Source: Bacillus sp. 1NLA3E (GTDB taxonomy: Bacteria > Bacillota > Bacilli > Bacillales > Cytobacillaceae). From it: a DNA stretch of 64,000 nucleotides. The stretch lies in assembly GCF_000242895.2 (NCBI RefSeq), contig NC_021171.1, forward strand, positions 840,001 to 904,000, read 5' to 3'. The notes below the pieces were generated by a model. It saw only the letters and a program-made list of their open reading frames with translations, was not told where the DNA came from and did not search any database. Position 1 is the stretch's first letter; each line of letters starts with the position of its first letter. Made by a program: the position numbers and the translations under genes. This document shows, one piece after another, positions 53,269-62,013 of this stretch.

Positions 53269-53291
53269 TGACTAAATGAACGAAACAGTCA
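53269..53291. promoter_or_regulatory. YhgD operator candidate upstream of yhgE
   Basis: It is the reverse-orientation counterpart of the palindrome at 52620-52642, beginning TGACTAAATG and ending GAAACAGTCA. It lies 25 bases before the yhgE start, in promoter or leader position. Confidence 0.7.
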
Positions 53292-53315
53292 AAAAGTTTA
53301 TAGGAGGCTTTAGTT

Positions 53316-55514
53316 TTGAAAAATAATCTAGTAAGGGAAGAGTGGATTTCCATCTTCCGAAACAAAAAACTTCTCATTCCAGTAATCGCTATTCTGTTTA
53401 TACCTGTTTTATACGCGGGAATGTTTTTATGGGCTTTTTGGGATCCATATGAGCATTTAAGTGATCTTCCTGTTGTCGTTGTTAATGAGGATAATGGAGC
53501 AACTCTTGATGGGGAAAAGATTAAGCTTGGTAACGAACTTGCCAAGAAGCTTGCCAAGAGTGATGAGTTTCAATTTCAAGTAGTAGACAGCAAGGATAAG
53601 GCCTATCAAGATTTAAAGAAACAAAAGTATTATATGATGATTGAAATTCCTAGTGATTTTTCAAAAAATGCCACCACCTTATTAGATGAGAATCCTAAAA
53701 AATTAGATCTTGTCTATGTTCCGAATGAAAGCTATAACTTTCTATCGGCCCAAATTGGTGGAACCGCCATTGAAAAGATTAAAGCATCGTTATCGCAAAA
53801 GGTTTCAGAAACTTACGCAGAAACGATGTTTGATAAAGTCGGTCAACTTGCTGACGGTATGGTTGCTGCCAGTGATGGAGCAAAACAAATTGATGATGGG
53901 GCATCAACACTAAAGGATGGCTCAAAAACTCTATATGACAATTTAGCTGTGTTGGCAAGTAAATCAGTTGAATTCAATAAAGGAATGGCAAAAGCCAATT
54001 CTGGTTCGAAGGAAGTCGCTGAGGGAGCTAAAACACTATCTTCGGGTTTAAACCAATTACAAGAAGGTCATGGCAAGCTCGAAGCCGCTTCAGAGCAGTT
54101 ATTGGCTGGGGATAAAGATCTGGCTAACGGCATTTCTCAAACCAAATCCGGTTTGCAGCAGGTGGAGGGGAATCTCCCGGCGATTGTGAATGGCACCGCC
54201 AAGCTTCAAACTGGAGCGCAAACCTTGTCCAGCTCTTTACAGCAGTGGCAAGCCGAAGCTTCGAAAGCGTCAAGTTCAGCTAGTCAAATAAATCTAGGGA
54301 TTTTAGGGCTACAGCAACAATTGGCCCCTGTTTTAAGTCAATTATCGCCTGAACAACAATCAGCACTCAATGAAGCATTTGGAAAATTGGCAGATGGTAG
54401 TAAACAATTATCTGCTGGAAATGCTACGCTAGCTGGATATGCAGGGGCATTTGCAGATGGAGCTGGAACAATATCCAATCAGTTGGGTAATCTTTCAGCA
54501 GGCCAAAAGTTGCTTCAGGCAGGAGTTCATCAACTTGCTGATGCAGGCGTGAAGCTTGATGCTGGAGCAACAAAACTTGTCTCTGGGCAACAAGAATTTA
54601 ATACAGGAATGAAGACGTTTAGTGAAAAATTTGCGGAGGCAAGTACGGGGTCAATGAAATTGGCTCAAGGTACAGCAGAATTATCAGGTGGGGTGACCCA
54701 ACTCGCTGATGGAACGACGCAAATCGTAGATGGAGCCGGAAAATTAACGGATGGTGCAGAACAATTATCTAGCGGTAATTCTGAATTAGCCGATGGAACT
54801 CATGAATTAGCGGGGAAACTGGGTGATGGAGCCCAACAAGCAACATCAGTTAACGCAAATGACAAAACGTATGAAATGTTTGCTGCACCAGTGAAAGTGA
54901 AAAATGAAAAAATCAACGAAGTTCCTAACTATGGAACAGGCTTTGCACCATATTTCCTCTCACTCGGATTATTTGTTGGAGCGCTTATGATCTCGATTGT
55001 ATTCCCATTACGAGATCCAGTGGGTATCCCGAAAAATGGATTAAGCTGGTTTACTAGTAAGTTTTCTGTAATTTCGATTGTCGGGATAATCCAAGCTTTG
55101 CTGGCAGTGGGAGTTCTAATTTTTGGACTAGGGATTAAGGTTCAAAGTGTCCCATTATTTATTTTATTCGCTATCGTAACGAGTTTAACATTTATTACAT
55201 TAATCCAGGTCTTAGTAACAACGATGGGCGATGTAGGTCGGTTTGTAGCGATATTGATTTTGATTTTTCAACTTACCACAAGTGCAGGTACGTTCCCGCT
55301 AGAATTAATCCCGGGATTCTTGCAACATTTTAATATCTTTTTACCTATGACCTATACTGTACAGGGATTTAAACAGGTCATTTCAAGTGGAGACTTTTCG
55401 TTTATGTGGCAAAATGTTGGAATCCTATTGGTCTTCATACTCCTGTTTATCACGGGAACGATAACCTACTTCACAACTTTTCATAAGCACCGCTATTCAG
55501 CGGTATCTGAATAA
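53316..55514 (+). CDS. yhgE: YhgE/Pip-type membrane protein
   Basis: 732 residues. One N-terminal helix (LLIPVIAILFIPVLYAGMFL) is followed by a long extracytoplasmic region of about 500 residues. This is rich in GA, SGL, DGA and LADG-type coiled-coil repeats (for example VAEGAKTLSSGLNQLQEGHG). Five or six C-terminal helices close the protein. This is the YhgE/Pip or ABC-2 export-like layout, related to phage-receptor Pip proteins and WXG100-secretion membrane parts. It starts with TTG 53316 after GGAGGC. Cargo or function is unknown. Confidence 0.88.
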   Translation: MKNNLVREEWISIFRNKKLLIPVIAILFIPVLYAGMFLWAFWDPYEHLSDLPVVVVNEDNGATLDGEKIKLGNELAKKLAKSDEFQFQVVDSKDKAYQDLKKQKYYMMIEIPSDFSKNATTLLDENPKKLDLVYVPNESYNFLSAQIGGTAIEKIKASLSQKVSETYAETMFDKVGQLADGMVAASDGAKQIDDGASTLKDGSKTLYDNLAVLASKSVEFNKGMAKANSGSKEVAEGAKTLSSGLNQLQEGHGKLEAASEQLLAGDKDLANGISQTKSGLQQVEGNLPAIVNGTAKLQTGAQTLSSSLQQWQAEASKASSSASQINLGILGLQQQLAPVLSQLSPEQQSALNEAFGKLADGSKQLSAGNATLAGYAGAFADGAGTISNQLGNLSAGQKLLQAGVHQLADAGVKLDAGATKLVSGQQEFNTGMKTFSEKFAEASTGSMKLAQGTAELSGGVTQLADGTTQIVDGAGKLTDGAEQLSSGNSELADGTHELAGKLGDGAQQATSVNANDKTYEMFAAPVKVKNEKINEVPNYGTGFAPYFLSLGLFVGALMISIVFPLRDPVGIPKNGLSWFTSKFSVISIVGIIQALLAVGVLIFGLGIKVQSVPLFILFAIVTSLTFITLIQVLVTTMGDVGRFVAILILIFQLTTSAGTFPLELIPGFLQHFNIFLPMTYTVQGFKQVISSGDFSFMWQNVGILLVFILLFITGTITYFTTFHKHRYSAVSE

Positions 55515-55549
55515 GAATTAAAAATTTATACTTTCTTACCTTATAGAAC

Positions 55550-55588
55550 AAAAACCCCAACCATATTTTCTATGGCTGGGGTTTTGTT
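55550..55588. terminator. Bidirectional terminator after yhgE
   Basis: ACAAAAACCCCAACCA and TGGCTGGGGTTTTGT pair almost perfectly with a T-rich tail. Confidence 0.8.
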
Positions 55589-55590
55589 AT

Positions 55591-55725
55591 CTATGCAGTT
55601 GTGACGTGTAAACACTTCTCACATTGGTTTCCATAACATTCATGTTGTTCTTCGATGATTTCTCCGCAATCGGTGCATTTTTTGGGCGGTAAATTTTTGA
55701 AAAATTCTAAGGCGTTTTTGATCAT
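55591..55725 (-). CDS. yhfH: YhfH-like small zinc-ribbon protein
   Basis: 44 residues: MIKNALEFFKNLPPKKCTDC then GEIIEEQHECYGNQCEKCLH. Four cysteines (CTDC, CYGNQCEKC) form a zinc ribbon. Size, motif and place next to yhfI match B. subtilis YhfH. GGAGG lies about ten bases upstream of the ATG. The role is unknown. Confidence 0.85.
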   Translation of the reverse strand: MIKNALEFFKNLPPKKCTDCGEIIEEQHECYGNQCEKCLHVTTA

Positions 55726-55927
55726 TGTTTAATTTCCTCCCTAAGTGTAAGAAATATAAAATGTAAATTGATTGTATCGCAACACAAAGCGTGAGTCGAT
55801 ATCTGTAATAATACAATTTTACCCATCTCCTTTTTTTCAGACCATAAGAGAGGTTTAGTTTAAATAACTAGGCTTAATGGAGTATATTAATGATATTGGC
55901 TTTGAATTTCTAATTGGTGGTGTGATA

Positions 55928-56665
55928 ATGGAAATAACAATAGTGGGTTGTTGGGGTGGATATCCTAAGGCAAACGAGGCAAGCTCGGGGTATCTCCTTG
56001 AACATGATGGCTTTCGATTACTAATTGATTGTGGCAGTGGGGTACTGTCTAAGCTGCAAAACTTGATTAAACCCAGTGAACTAGATGGAGTGATTTTGTC
56101 TCACTATCATGCGGATCATATTGCTGATATTGGTGTTTTACAGCATGCACGGCTTATTCAAGGTATTATTTTAGGAGAACCGTTACCATGCTTACCGATA
56201 TATGGCCATACCTTAAACAAACAGGAATTCCCTAAATTGACTTTCAAGGAAATTACCAAAGGAATAGGCTATCAGTCAAACGAAACTTTGACAGTGGGTC
56301 CGTTTAATATACGCTTTTTTCAAACAGAACACCCAGTTCCTTGCTTTGCGATGCGAATTCAAACTGGAGAGAAAGTAGTCGTCTATACCGCTGATACTTC
56401 ATTTAAAGATGAGCTGATTGGATTTAGCCAAGGAGCAGATTTGTTGCTGTGTGAATGTAATTTGTATGGCGATCTAAATGGCAAAACAGCGGGGCATATG
56501 ACAAGCATTGATGCGGGTACTCTTGCCGATCGAGCAAATGTAAAGCAACTTGTTTTGACCCATCTTCCTCACTTTGGGAATCTCAATCAACTTGTGAGCG
56601 AAGCATCTCAATTTTATCTAGGGAGTATTCATTTAGCAGCACAGGACATGGCAATTAAAATCTGA
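55928..56665 (+). CDS. yhfI: Metallo-beta-lactamase-fold hydrolase YhfI
   Basis: 245 residues. It starts MEITIVGCWGGYPKANEASS. The metal motif is LSHYHADHIADIG, with DCGSG before it and the later ligands in FFQTEHPVP, YTADTS and LTHLPHFG. This is the RNase-Z-like MBL family. ATG 55928 has GGTGGTG upstream; the longer frame is rejected. It acts in the cytosol on an unknown phosphodiester or ester. lplJ follows 30 bases on. Confidence 0.9.
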   Translation: MEITIVGCWGGYPKANEASSGYLLEHDGFRLLIDCGSGVLSKLQNLIKPSELDGVILSHYHADHIADIGVLQHARLIQGIILGEPLPCLPIYGHTLNKQEFPKLTFKEITKGIGYQSNETLTVGPFNIRFFQTEHPVPCFAMRIQTGEKVVVYTADTSFKDELIGFSQGADLLLCECNLYGDLNGKTAGHMTSIDAGTLADRANVKQLVLTHLPHFGNLNQLVSEASQFYLGSIHLAAQDMAIKI

Positions 56666-56695
56666 TTGCTAAATCTACATTGGAGAGTGAGCATC

Positions 56696-57685
56696 ATGTT
56701 GTTTATTGATAATAAAGGAATCACCGACCCGCGGATTAATTTGGCTATAGAGGAATATGCCTTAAAAAATTTAGATATCAACGAAACGTATCTTTTGTTT
56801 TACATAAATGAACCATCGATTATCATCGGGAAAAATCAAAATACGATTGAAGAAATAAATACTAAATACGTTGAAGAAAATGGGATTCACATTGTGCGTC
56901 GCCTTTCCGGTGGCGGAGCTGTTTATCATGATTTAGGAAACTTGAATTTTAGTTTTATTACAAAAGATGATGGCGATAGCTTTCATAATTTCCTTAAGTT
57001 TACTGAACCAGTTACGGCTGCTTTAAAAAATCTTGGTGTGAATGCTGAGCTAAGTGGAAGAAATGACATTGTGGTAGAGGGACGGAAAATTTCAGGAAAT
57101 GCCCAGTTTTCGACGAAAGGGAGAATGTTTAGCCATGGAACGCTCTTGTTTGATTCAGAAATAGAAAGTGTTGTTTCTGCCCTAAATGTAAAAAAGGATA
57201 AGATTGAATCGAAAGGAATCAAGTCAATCCGCAGTCGTGTCGCCAATATTTCTGAGTTCTTAAGTAGTGAGATCTCTATCGAGGAATTTCGCCTGATGTT
57301 ATTGCAAAGTATTTTTGGTGAAGTGGCTGAAATTCCAGAATATATACTTACGGAAGAGGATTGGGACAAAATTCATCAGTTGTCGAAAGAGCGTTATCAA
57401 AACTGGGATTGGAATTACGGGAAGTCTCCTAAATTTAATTTGCAGCATTCTCATCGTTTTGCGGTAGGACAAATTGATATTAGATTCGAGGTTAATAAGG
57501 GGATTATTGAAAACTGTAAGATTTATGGTGATTTTTTTGGAGTCGGTGATGTAAACGAAATTGAACAACGCTTAGAAGGTCAGCGATATGACCGTGGCAC
57601 AATCGAAGATGCACTTGAAGATATTGATATTAAACACTACTTTGGAAATATTACCATTCTAGATTTTATTAATTTAATCTATTAA
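56696..57685 (+). CDS. lplJ: Lipoate-protein ligase LplJ
   Basis: 329 residues. It begins FIDNKGITDPRINLAIEEYA and has the catalytic region RRLSGGGAVYHDLGNLNFSF, which holds the lipoate and Mg-ATP site, and NDIVVEGRKISGNAQFSTKG. The C-terminal accessory domain ends at FINLIY. It attaches exogenous lipoate to the E2 and GcvH proteins. TTGGAGAGTG precedes ATG 56696. Sequence and order with yhfI agree with B. subtilis yhfJ. Confidence 0.94.
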   Translation: MLFIDNKGITDPRINLAIEEYALKNLDINETYLLFYINEPSIIIGKNQNTIEEINTKYVEENGIHIVRRLSGGGAVYHDLGNLNFSFITKDDGDSFHNFLKFTEPVTAALKNLGVNAELSGRNDIVVEGRKISGNAQFSTKGRMFSHGTLLFDSEIESVVSALNVKKDKIESKGIKSIRSRVANISEFLSSEISIEEFRLMLLQSIFGEVAEIPEYILTEEDWDKIHQLSKERYQNWDWNYGKSPKFNLQHSHRFAVGQIDIRFEVNKGIIENCKIYGDFFGVGDVNEIEQRLEGQRYDRGTIEDALEDIDIKHYFGNITILDFINLIY

Positions 57686-57691
57686 AAAATC

Positions 57692-57720
57692 ACCCGGTGC
57701 CTTTAAATCACCGGGTTTTT
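57692..57720 (+). terminator. lplJ terminator
   Basis: ACCCGGTG and CACCGGGT pair, then five T. Confidence 0.8.
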
Positions 57721-57765
57721 CAACAAAGAAGGGGAACAGTCAGCTTTGTTTAACTTTAAGATGTA

Positions 57766-57948
57766 GGCTGTGTTAAAGCTCATTGTTGATTTTTGGCACA
57801 ATGTGATTGAAGCGGAAGGTGCTCGACTCCTGCGGGAGCAGCGGGACAGGTGAGACCCCGCAGGCGCTTAGCGCCGAGGAGGCTCACCGCCCGCCCCGCG
57901 GAAAGCGAGCACATGGAGCGGAAATCAACATTCTAATTTAACACAGCC
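57766..57948. mobile_element. MITE-like GC-rich repeat, copy 7
   Basis: It begins GGCTGTGTTAAAG and ends ATTTAACACAGCC, with the full core in the orientation opposite to copies 1 and 5. The flanks share only a degraded duplication. It ends immediately upstream of the lcfB control region, four bases before the cre-like box. Confidence 0.85.
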
Positions 57949-57951
57949 AAA

Positions 57952-57965
57952 TGTAAACGCTTACT
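57952..57965. promoter_or_regulatory. cre-like site upstream of lcfB
   Basis: TGTAAACGCTTACT matches the CcpA consensus TGWAANCGNTNWCA at 13 of 14 positions. It touches the -35 region at 57964. Confidence 0.65.
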
Positions 57966-57993
57966 TGAATATTCGTAGGTCATCTAATATAAT
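57964..57993 (+). promoter_or_regulatory. lcfB promoter
   Basis: TTGAAT, an 18-base spacer and TATAAT at 57988-57993 form a good sigma-A promoter. Confidence 0.7.
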
Positions 57994-58020
57994 TAAATTT
58001 AGAAAATTATAAATTTTTAA

Positions 58021-58038
58021 TGAATGAATGCTCATTCA
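58021..58038. promoter_or_regulatory. FadR-type operator upstream of lcfB
   Basis: TGAATGAATGCTCATTCA is an exact palindrome apart from its centre and closely follows the Bacillus FadR (YsiA) consensus TGAATGAMTANTCATTCA. It lies about 25 bases before the start. Confidence 0.8.
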
Positions 58039-58063
58039 TGACTTGGCGAAGGGGAGGAGAAAT

Positions 58064-59611
58064 ATGAATCTATCTTCACGATTGTCTGATACAGCAAGAA
58101 AATGGCCGCAGAAAAACGCGTATATTTATAATGATCGCTCATGCACTTATGCAGAGCTTGACACTGCTGTAACGAAATTTGCAGGAGGACTGAGGGCCTT
58201 AGGCATAAAAAAAGGGGATCATGTTGGATTGTTATTAGGGAATTCTCCGCACTTTATCATTAGCTTTTATGGAGCATTGCGACTTGGAGCAACGGTTATA
58301 CCAATCAATCCCGTTTATACCCCTGATGAGATTGGCTATATTCTTTCTAATGGAGATGTCAAAGTGGTGATTGCTGTAGATTCATTCCTTCCGTTAGTTG
58401 GAAAAATGCAAGAAAAGCTTCCGAATGGGGCTCATTTTATCATTTGTGAAACATCTGAAAACACCTCAAATATCGAGTCTTATGCGATTTATGAAAAATT
58501 AAAAACATTTACAGCTATCCTTTCCCTAGGAACATTAGACTTTGATAAGCCTGAACTACAAGATGATGATACTGCAGTAATTTTATATACTTCAGGAACC
58601 ACTGGGCAACCAAAAGGAGCCATGCTGACGCATCAAAATTTATACAGCAATGCCGTAGATGTTGGCGATTATTTGCGAATAAATGCTGATGACCGTGTCA
58701 TTACAGTACTGCCAATGTTCCATGTGTTTTGTTTAACCGTTGCTCTAAATGCTCCACTTATGAAAGGTGGAACTTTGTTAATTGCTCCAAAATTTAGTCC
58801 ACAGGAAATTTTCTCTTTGTCAAAAAAGTACAAGCCAACTGTCTTTGCAGGAGTCCCAACCATGTACAATTTTCTTTTTCAGTATCCAAAAAGCAATGCA
58901 TCTGATTTCCAATCGCTCCGCCTTTGTATTTCCGGAGGTGCTTCGATGCCAGTTGCATTACTGCAAAATTTCGAAAAAAAGTTTCAAGTGGTTATCTCAG
59001 AAGGGTATGGCCTTTCTGAGGCATCACCTGTAACCTGCTTCAATCCACTTGACCGCCCACGGAAACCGGGGTCAATTGGAACATCGATTATGAATGTTGA
59101 AAATAAAATTGTGAACGAGTTAGGAGAGGAGGTCCCAAACGGTGGAGTAGGCGAACTAATTGTTCACGGGCCTAATGTAATGAAGGGATATTATAAAATG
59201 CCAGAAGAAACTGAGGTTACAATTCGAGACGGTTGGCTATACACAGGGGATTTAGCAAGAATGGATGACGAAGGTTATATCTATATTGTAGACCGTAAAA
59301 AAGACTTAATTTTAGTCGGTGGGTACAATGTGTATCCTCGGGAAGTTGAAGAAATAATATACAATCACCCAGATGTGGTTGAAGTAGCTGTATTGGGTGT
59401 TCCTGACCCCGATTTTGGGGAGGCTGTAAAATGTTTTGTAGTAAGTAAGAACCTATCATTAACGGAAGCTAGCCTGCTCGAGTATTGCCAAATTTATTTA
59501 GCCAAGTATAAAATTCCAAGCTCAATAGAGTTTTTAGAAGAACTTCCTAAAAATACCACTGGAAAAATATTAAGAAGAGCACTGAAAACAATAGTATTGC
59601 AGAAAAAGTAA
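58064..59611 (+). CDS. lcfB: Long-chain fatty-acyl-CoA ligase LcfB (YhfL)
   Basis: 515 residues. [20 protein letters not shown] is the AMP-binding P-loop. [38 protein letters not shown] and [13 protein letters not shown] (the adenylation Lys) complete the fold. It activates fatty acids with ATP and CoA. GGGGAGGAGAAAT precedes ATG 58064. FadR-like and cre-like sites in its promoter suggest induction by fatty acids and repression by glucose. Confidence 0.92.
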   Translation: MNLSSRLSDTARKWPQKNAYIYNDRSCTYAELDTAVTKFAGGLRALGIKKGDHVGLLLGNSPHFIISFYGALRLGATVIPINPVYTPDEIGYILSNGDVKVVIAVDSFLPLVGKMQEKLPNGAHFIICETSENTSNIESYAIYEKLKTFTAILSLGTLDFDKPELQDDDTAVILYTSGTTGQPKGAMLTHQNLYSNAVDVGDYLRINADDRVITVLPMFHVFCLTVALNAPLMKGGTLLIAPKFSPQEIFSLSKKYKPTVFAGVPTMYNFLFQYPKSNASDFQSLRLCISGGASMPVALLQNFEKKFQVVISEGYGLSEASPVTCFNPLDRPRKPGSIGTSIMNVENKIVNELGEEVPNGGVGELIVHGPNVMKGYYKMPEETEVTIRDGWLYTGDLARMDDEGYIYIVDRKKDLILVGGYNVYPREVEEIIYNHPDVVEVAVLGVPDPDFGEAVKCFVVSKNLSLTEASLLEYCQIYLAKYKIPSSIEFLEELPKNTTGKILRRALKTIVLQKK

Positions 59612-59623
59612 CTGAACATAAAC

Positions 59624-59701
59624 TCGGGATGCCGCTCTGGAATAATCTAGCCGTTAAGGGCAAGGGCTATTTTTCATATAAAGAGCGGTATCCCGCATTT
59701 T
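59624..59701 (+). terminator. Hairpin after lcfB
   Basis: CGGGATGCCGCTCT pairs with AGAGCGGTATCCCG around an inner GCC...GGC stem, followed by CATTTTA. It probably terminates lcfB. Confidence 0.6.
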
Positions 59702-59750
59702 ACCGTGTTAATAAAGAAAAATATCCTCGATTTGTCACAGAAATTATATT

Positions 59751-59806
59751 AAACTATTTAAAATGTCTAAAAATACTTGCTATTTAAAATAGTTTAGCGA
59801 TATAAT
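59751..59806 (+). promoter_or_regulatory. Promoter with inverted repeats for the Trp-type ABC operon
   Basis: TTGCTA 59777-59782, an 18-base spacer and TATAAT 59801-59806. AAACTATTTAAAAT (59751-59764) is mirrored by ATTTAAAATAGTTT (59782-59795), 12 of 14 positions, across the promoter. No T-box was seen. Confidence 0.55.
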
Positions 59807-59862
59807 TTAGTGCATAAAAGCGGTTATGCGAAGAAGTACATATACACGAAAGGGGAAAGGTT

Positions 59863-60864
59863 ATGAAGAAAAGCTTAAAAGGTTTCGTCGTAGCAGGACT
59901 AATCGGTAGCTTACTATTAGCTGGTTGTGGAAAGAGTACGAGTGATAATGGAAAAAGTGAGGCCGGCAAAGGTACAGAAAAAACGTATCATGTTGGGGTT
60001 ACTCAGATTGTTGAGCATCCATCACTAGATGCAGCATATGATGGTTTTAAAAAGGCAATGAAAGATAAAGGCTTAAACGTAAAGTATGATGTGCAAATTG
60101 CTCAAGGCGATCAAAATAATAACCAAACCATTGCTAATAACTTTGTCGGAGACGGAGTTGACTTAATATTTGCTAATTCTACACCAAGTGCATTAGGAGC
60201 TTTAAATGCTACAAAGGATATTCCAATTATTTTTACTTCGGTAACCGATCCAGTCGGAGCTGGTCTAGTAAAGGCAATGGACCAACCAGGAAACAATATC
60301 ACTGGAACAACCGATACTCATCCAGATGCAATCCCTAATACTATCAAATTCATGAGTGAACAATTTGATAAGAAGAGGGTTGGAGTTATTTACAACGCTG
60401 GTGAGCAAAACTCCGTTGCCCAAATTGATTTAGTAAAAAAAGCAATGAAGGGTACAGATCTAAAGTTGGTTGAGGCTACAGTGGCTACTTCTGCAGAAGT
60501 AAAACAAGCGGCTGAATCACTTGTTGGAGCAGCTGATATGATTTACATCATCACTGATAATACAGTTGTTTCTGCCCTAGAATCTGTTGTTAAAGTATCA
60601 AATGATAATAAGATGCCTTTGTTTGTAGGTGAACTTGATTCCGTAAAACGCGGTGGATTTGCAGCATATGGTTTTGATTACTATGATATTGGCTATGAAG
60701 CAGGTGTTATGGCTGCTCAAATCCTTAAAGGCGAGAAAAAGCCAAGTGAACTACCGGTACAATACCCACAAAAATTGAAACTATTAATCAATAAAAAAGC
60801 AGCAAAACAAATGAATATTAAGATTAAAGATGAATGGAATAATATTGCTGAATTTACTGAGTAA
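59863..60864 (+). CDS. TrpX-type ABC substrate-binding lipoprotein
   Basis: 333 residues with a lipobox LAGC (C22). The fold is the DUF534/PF04392 type, with THVGVTQIVEHPSLDAAYDG replaced here by YHVGVTQIVEHPSLDAAYDG, then NFVGDGVDLIFANSTPSALG and DPVGAGLVKAM. The family binds tryptophan or related ligands. GAAAGGGGAAAGG precedes the ATG. It is the first gene of a binding protein-permease-ATPase operon; the ligand is not certain. Confidence 0.9.
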   Translation: MKKSLKGFVVAGLIGSLLLAGCGKSTSDNGKSEAGKGTEKTYHVGVTQIVEHPSLDAAYDGFKKAMKDKGLNVKYDVQIAQGDQNNNQTIANNFVGDGVDLIFANSTPSALGALNATKDIPIIFTSVTDPVGAGLVKAMDQPGNNITGTTDTHPDAIPNTIKFMSEQFDKKRVGVIYNAGEQNSVAQIDLVKKAMKGTDLKLVEATVATSAEVKQAAESLVGAADMIYIITDNTVVSALESVVKVSNDNKMPLFVGELDSVKRGGFAAYGFDYYDIGYEAGVMAAQILKGEKKPSELPVQYPQKLKLLINKKAAKQMNIKIKDEWNNIAEFTE

Positions 60865-60984
60865 TTTTTCAAAGAGATATTAATGGTGACACAGCAGATT
60901 ATTTAATCTCTATGATAAATGGTGAACGACTATCAGCAGGTTCAGTCAAAAATAGAAACAGTCATGATAGAAAGGAAGAATAAT

Positions 60985-62013
60985 ATGTTTACCGCCATTT
61001 TTGGTTCTGTAGAAGCAGGTGTTATTTATGCACTGATGGCTTTAGGAGTATACCTTTCTTTTAGAATATTAGATTTCCCAGATTTGACGGTAGACGGAAG
61101 TTTCGTAACTGGGGCTGCTGTTGCCGCAGTTCTAATTGTTAAGGGATTCAATCCGGTTATTGCCACAATCGCCGCCTTATTAGCAGGGGTATTGGCTGGT
61201 TTACTGACGGGATTACTCCATACGAAAGGGAAAATTAATCCACTTTTATCGGGGATTTTAATGATGATTGCTCTTTACTCCATAAATCTTCGTATTATGG
61301 GTAAATCTAATGTTCCACTTTTACAAGAGGAAACAGTCATTACCAAGATTAATGATACCTGGAGTAAACTCGGAATTGATTCTGGAATTCAATCTTTGTT
61401 TAACAGCATTGGTTTGGGTAATTATATTCCAAGGACTTGGGGAATTTTGGTGACCATGCTCCTTCTTACGTTCTTGGTGAAGTTTGCGATTGATTGGTTT
61501 TTAAAAACTGATCTAGGATTGGCACTTCGAGCTACAGGTGATAATGAAACGATGATTCGCAGTTTTTCTGCGAATACCGATTTTTTAAAAACATTAGGTC
61601 TAGGCTTATCTAATGGATTAGTTGCGTTATCTGGAGCATTGATTGCCCAATACGGCGGATTTAGTGATGTCGGAATGGGAATAGGGATGATCGTTATCGG
61701 ACTAGCATCAGTTATTATCGGGGAAGCTGTTTTCGGTACCAAGAGTATTGTAAGAACGACATTTGCTGTAATTGGTGGTGCCATTCTTTATCGGATTATC
61801 GTTACGCTTGCTCTTAGGGTTCAATTTCTTGATACAGGTGATATGAAACTAATTACCGCCTGCATTGTTATCATTGCGCTTGTTATACCTAAATTTTTAG
61901 ATTCAGGGCGTGAAAGAAAAAGAAAGCGCAAACGGCTGATGGAAGCAAAAAAGAATCAAAGTCCAGTAGAGAAAAGTGGTGATCACCTTGCTGCAATTAA
62001 ATCAGATATTTAA
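60985..62013 (+). CDS. ABC permease (TrpY-type, BPD_transp_2)
   Basis: 342 residues with about eight helices. Landmarks are EAGVIYALMALGVYLSFRIL, DFPDLTVDGSFVTGAAVAA and ATGDNETMIRSFSANTDFLK, typical of this permease family. GAAAGGAAG precedes ATG 60985; the longer frame is rejected. The last 38 residues are basic and overlap the next gene's start. It forms the channel for the same ligand as the lipoprotein before it. Confidence 0.9.
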   Translation: MFTAIFGSVEAGVIYALMALGVYLSFRILDFPDLTVDGSFVTGAAVAAVLIVKGFNPVIATIAALLAGVLAGLLTGLLHTKGKINPLLSGILMMIALYSINLRIMGKSNVPLLQEETVITKINDTWSKLGIDSGIQSLFNSIGLGNYIPRTWGILVTMLLLTFLVKFAIDWFLKTDLGLALRATGDNETMIRSFSANTDFLKTLGLGLSNGLVALSGALIAQYGGFSDVGMGIGMIVIGLASVIIGEAVFGTKSIVRTTFAVIGGAILYRIIVTLALRVQFLDTGDMKLITACIVIIALVIPKFLDSGRERKRKRKRLMEAKKNQSPVEKSGDHLAAIKSDI

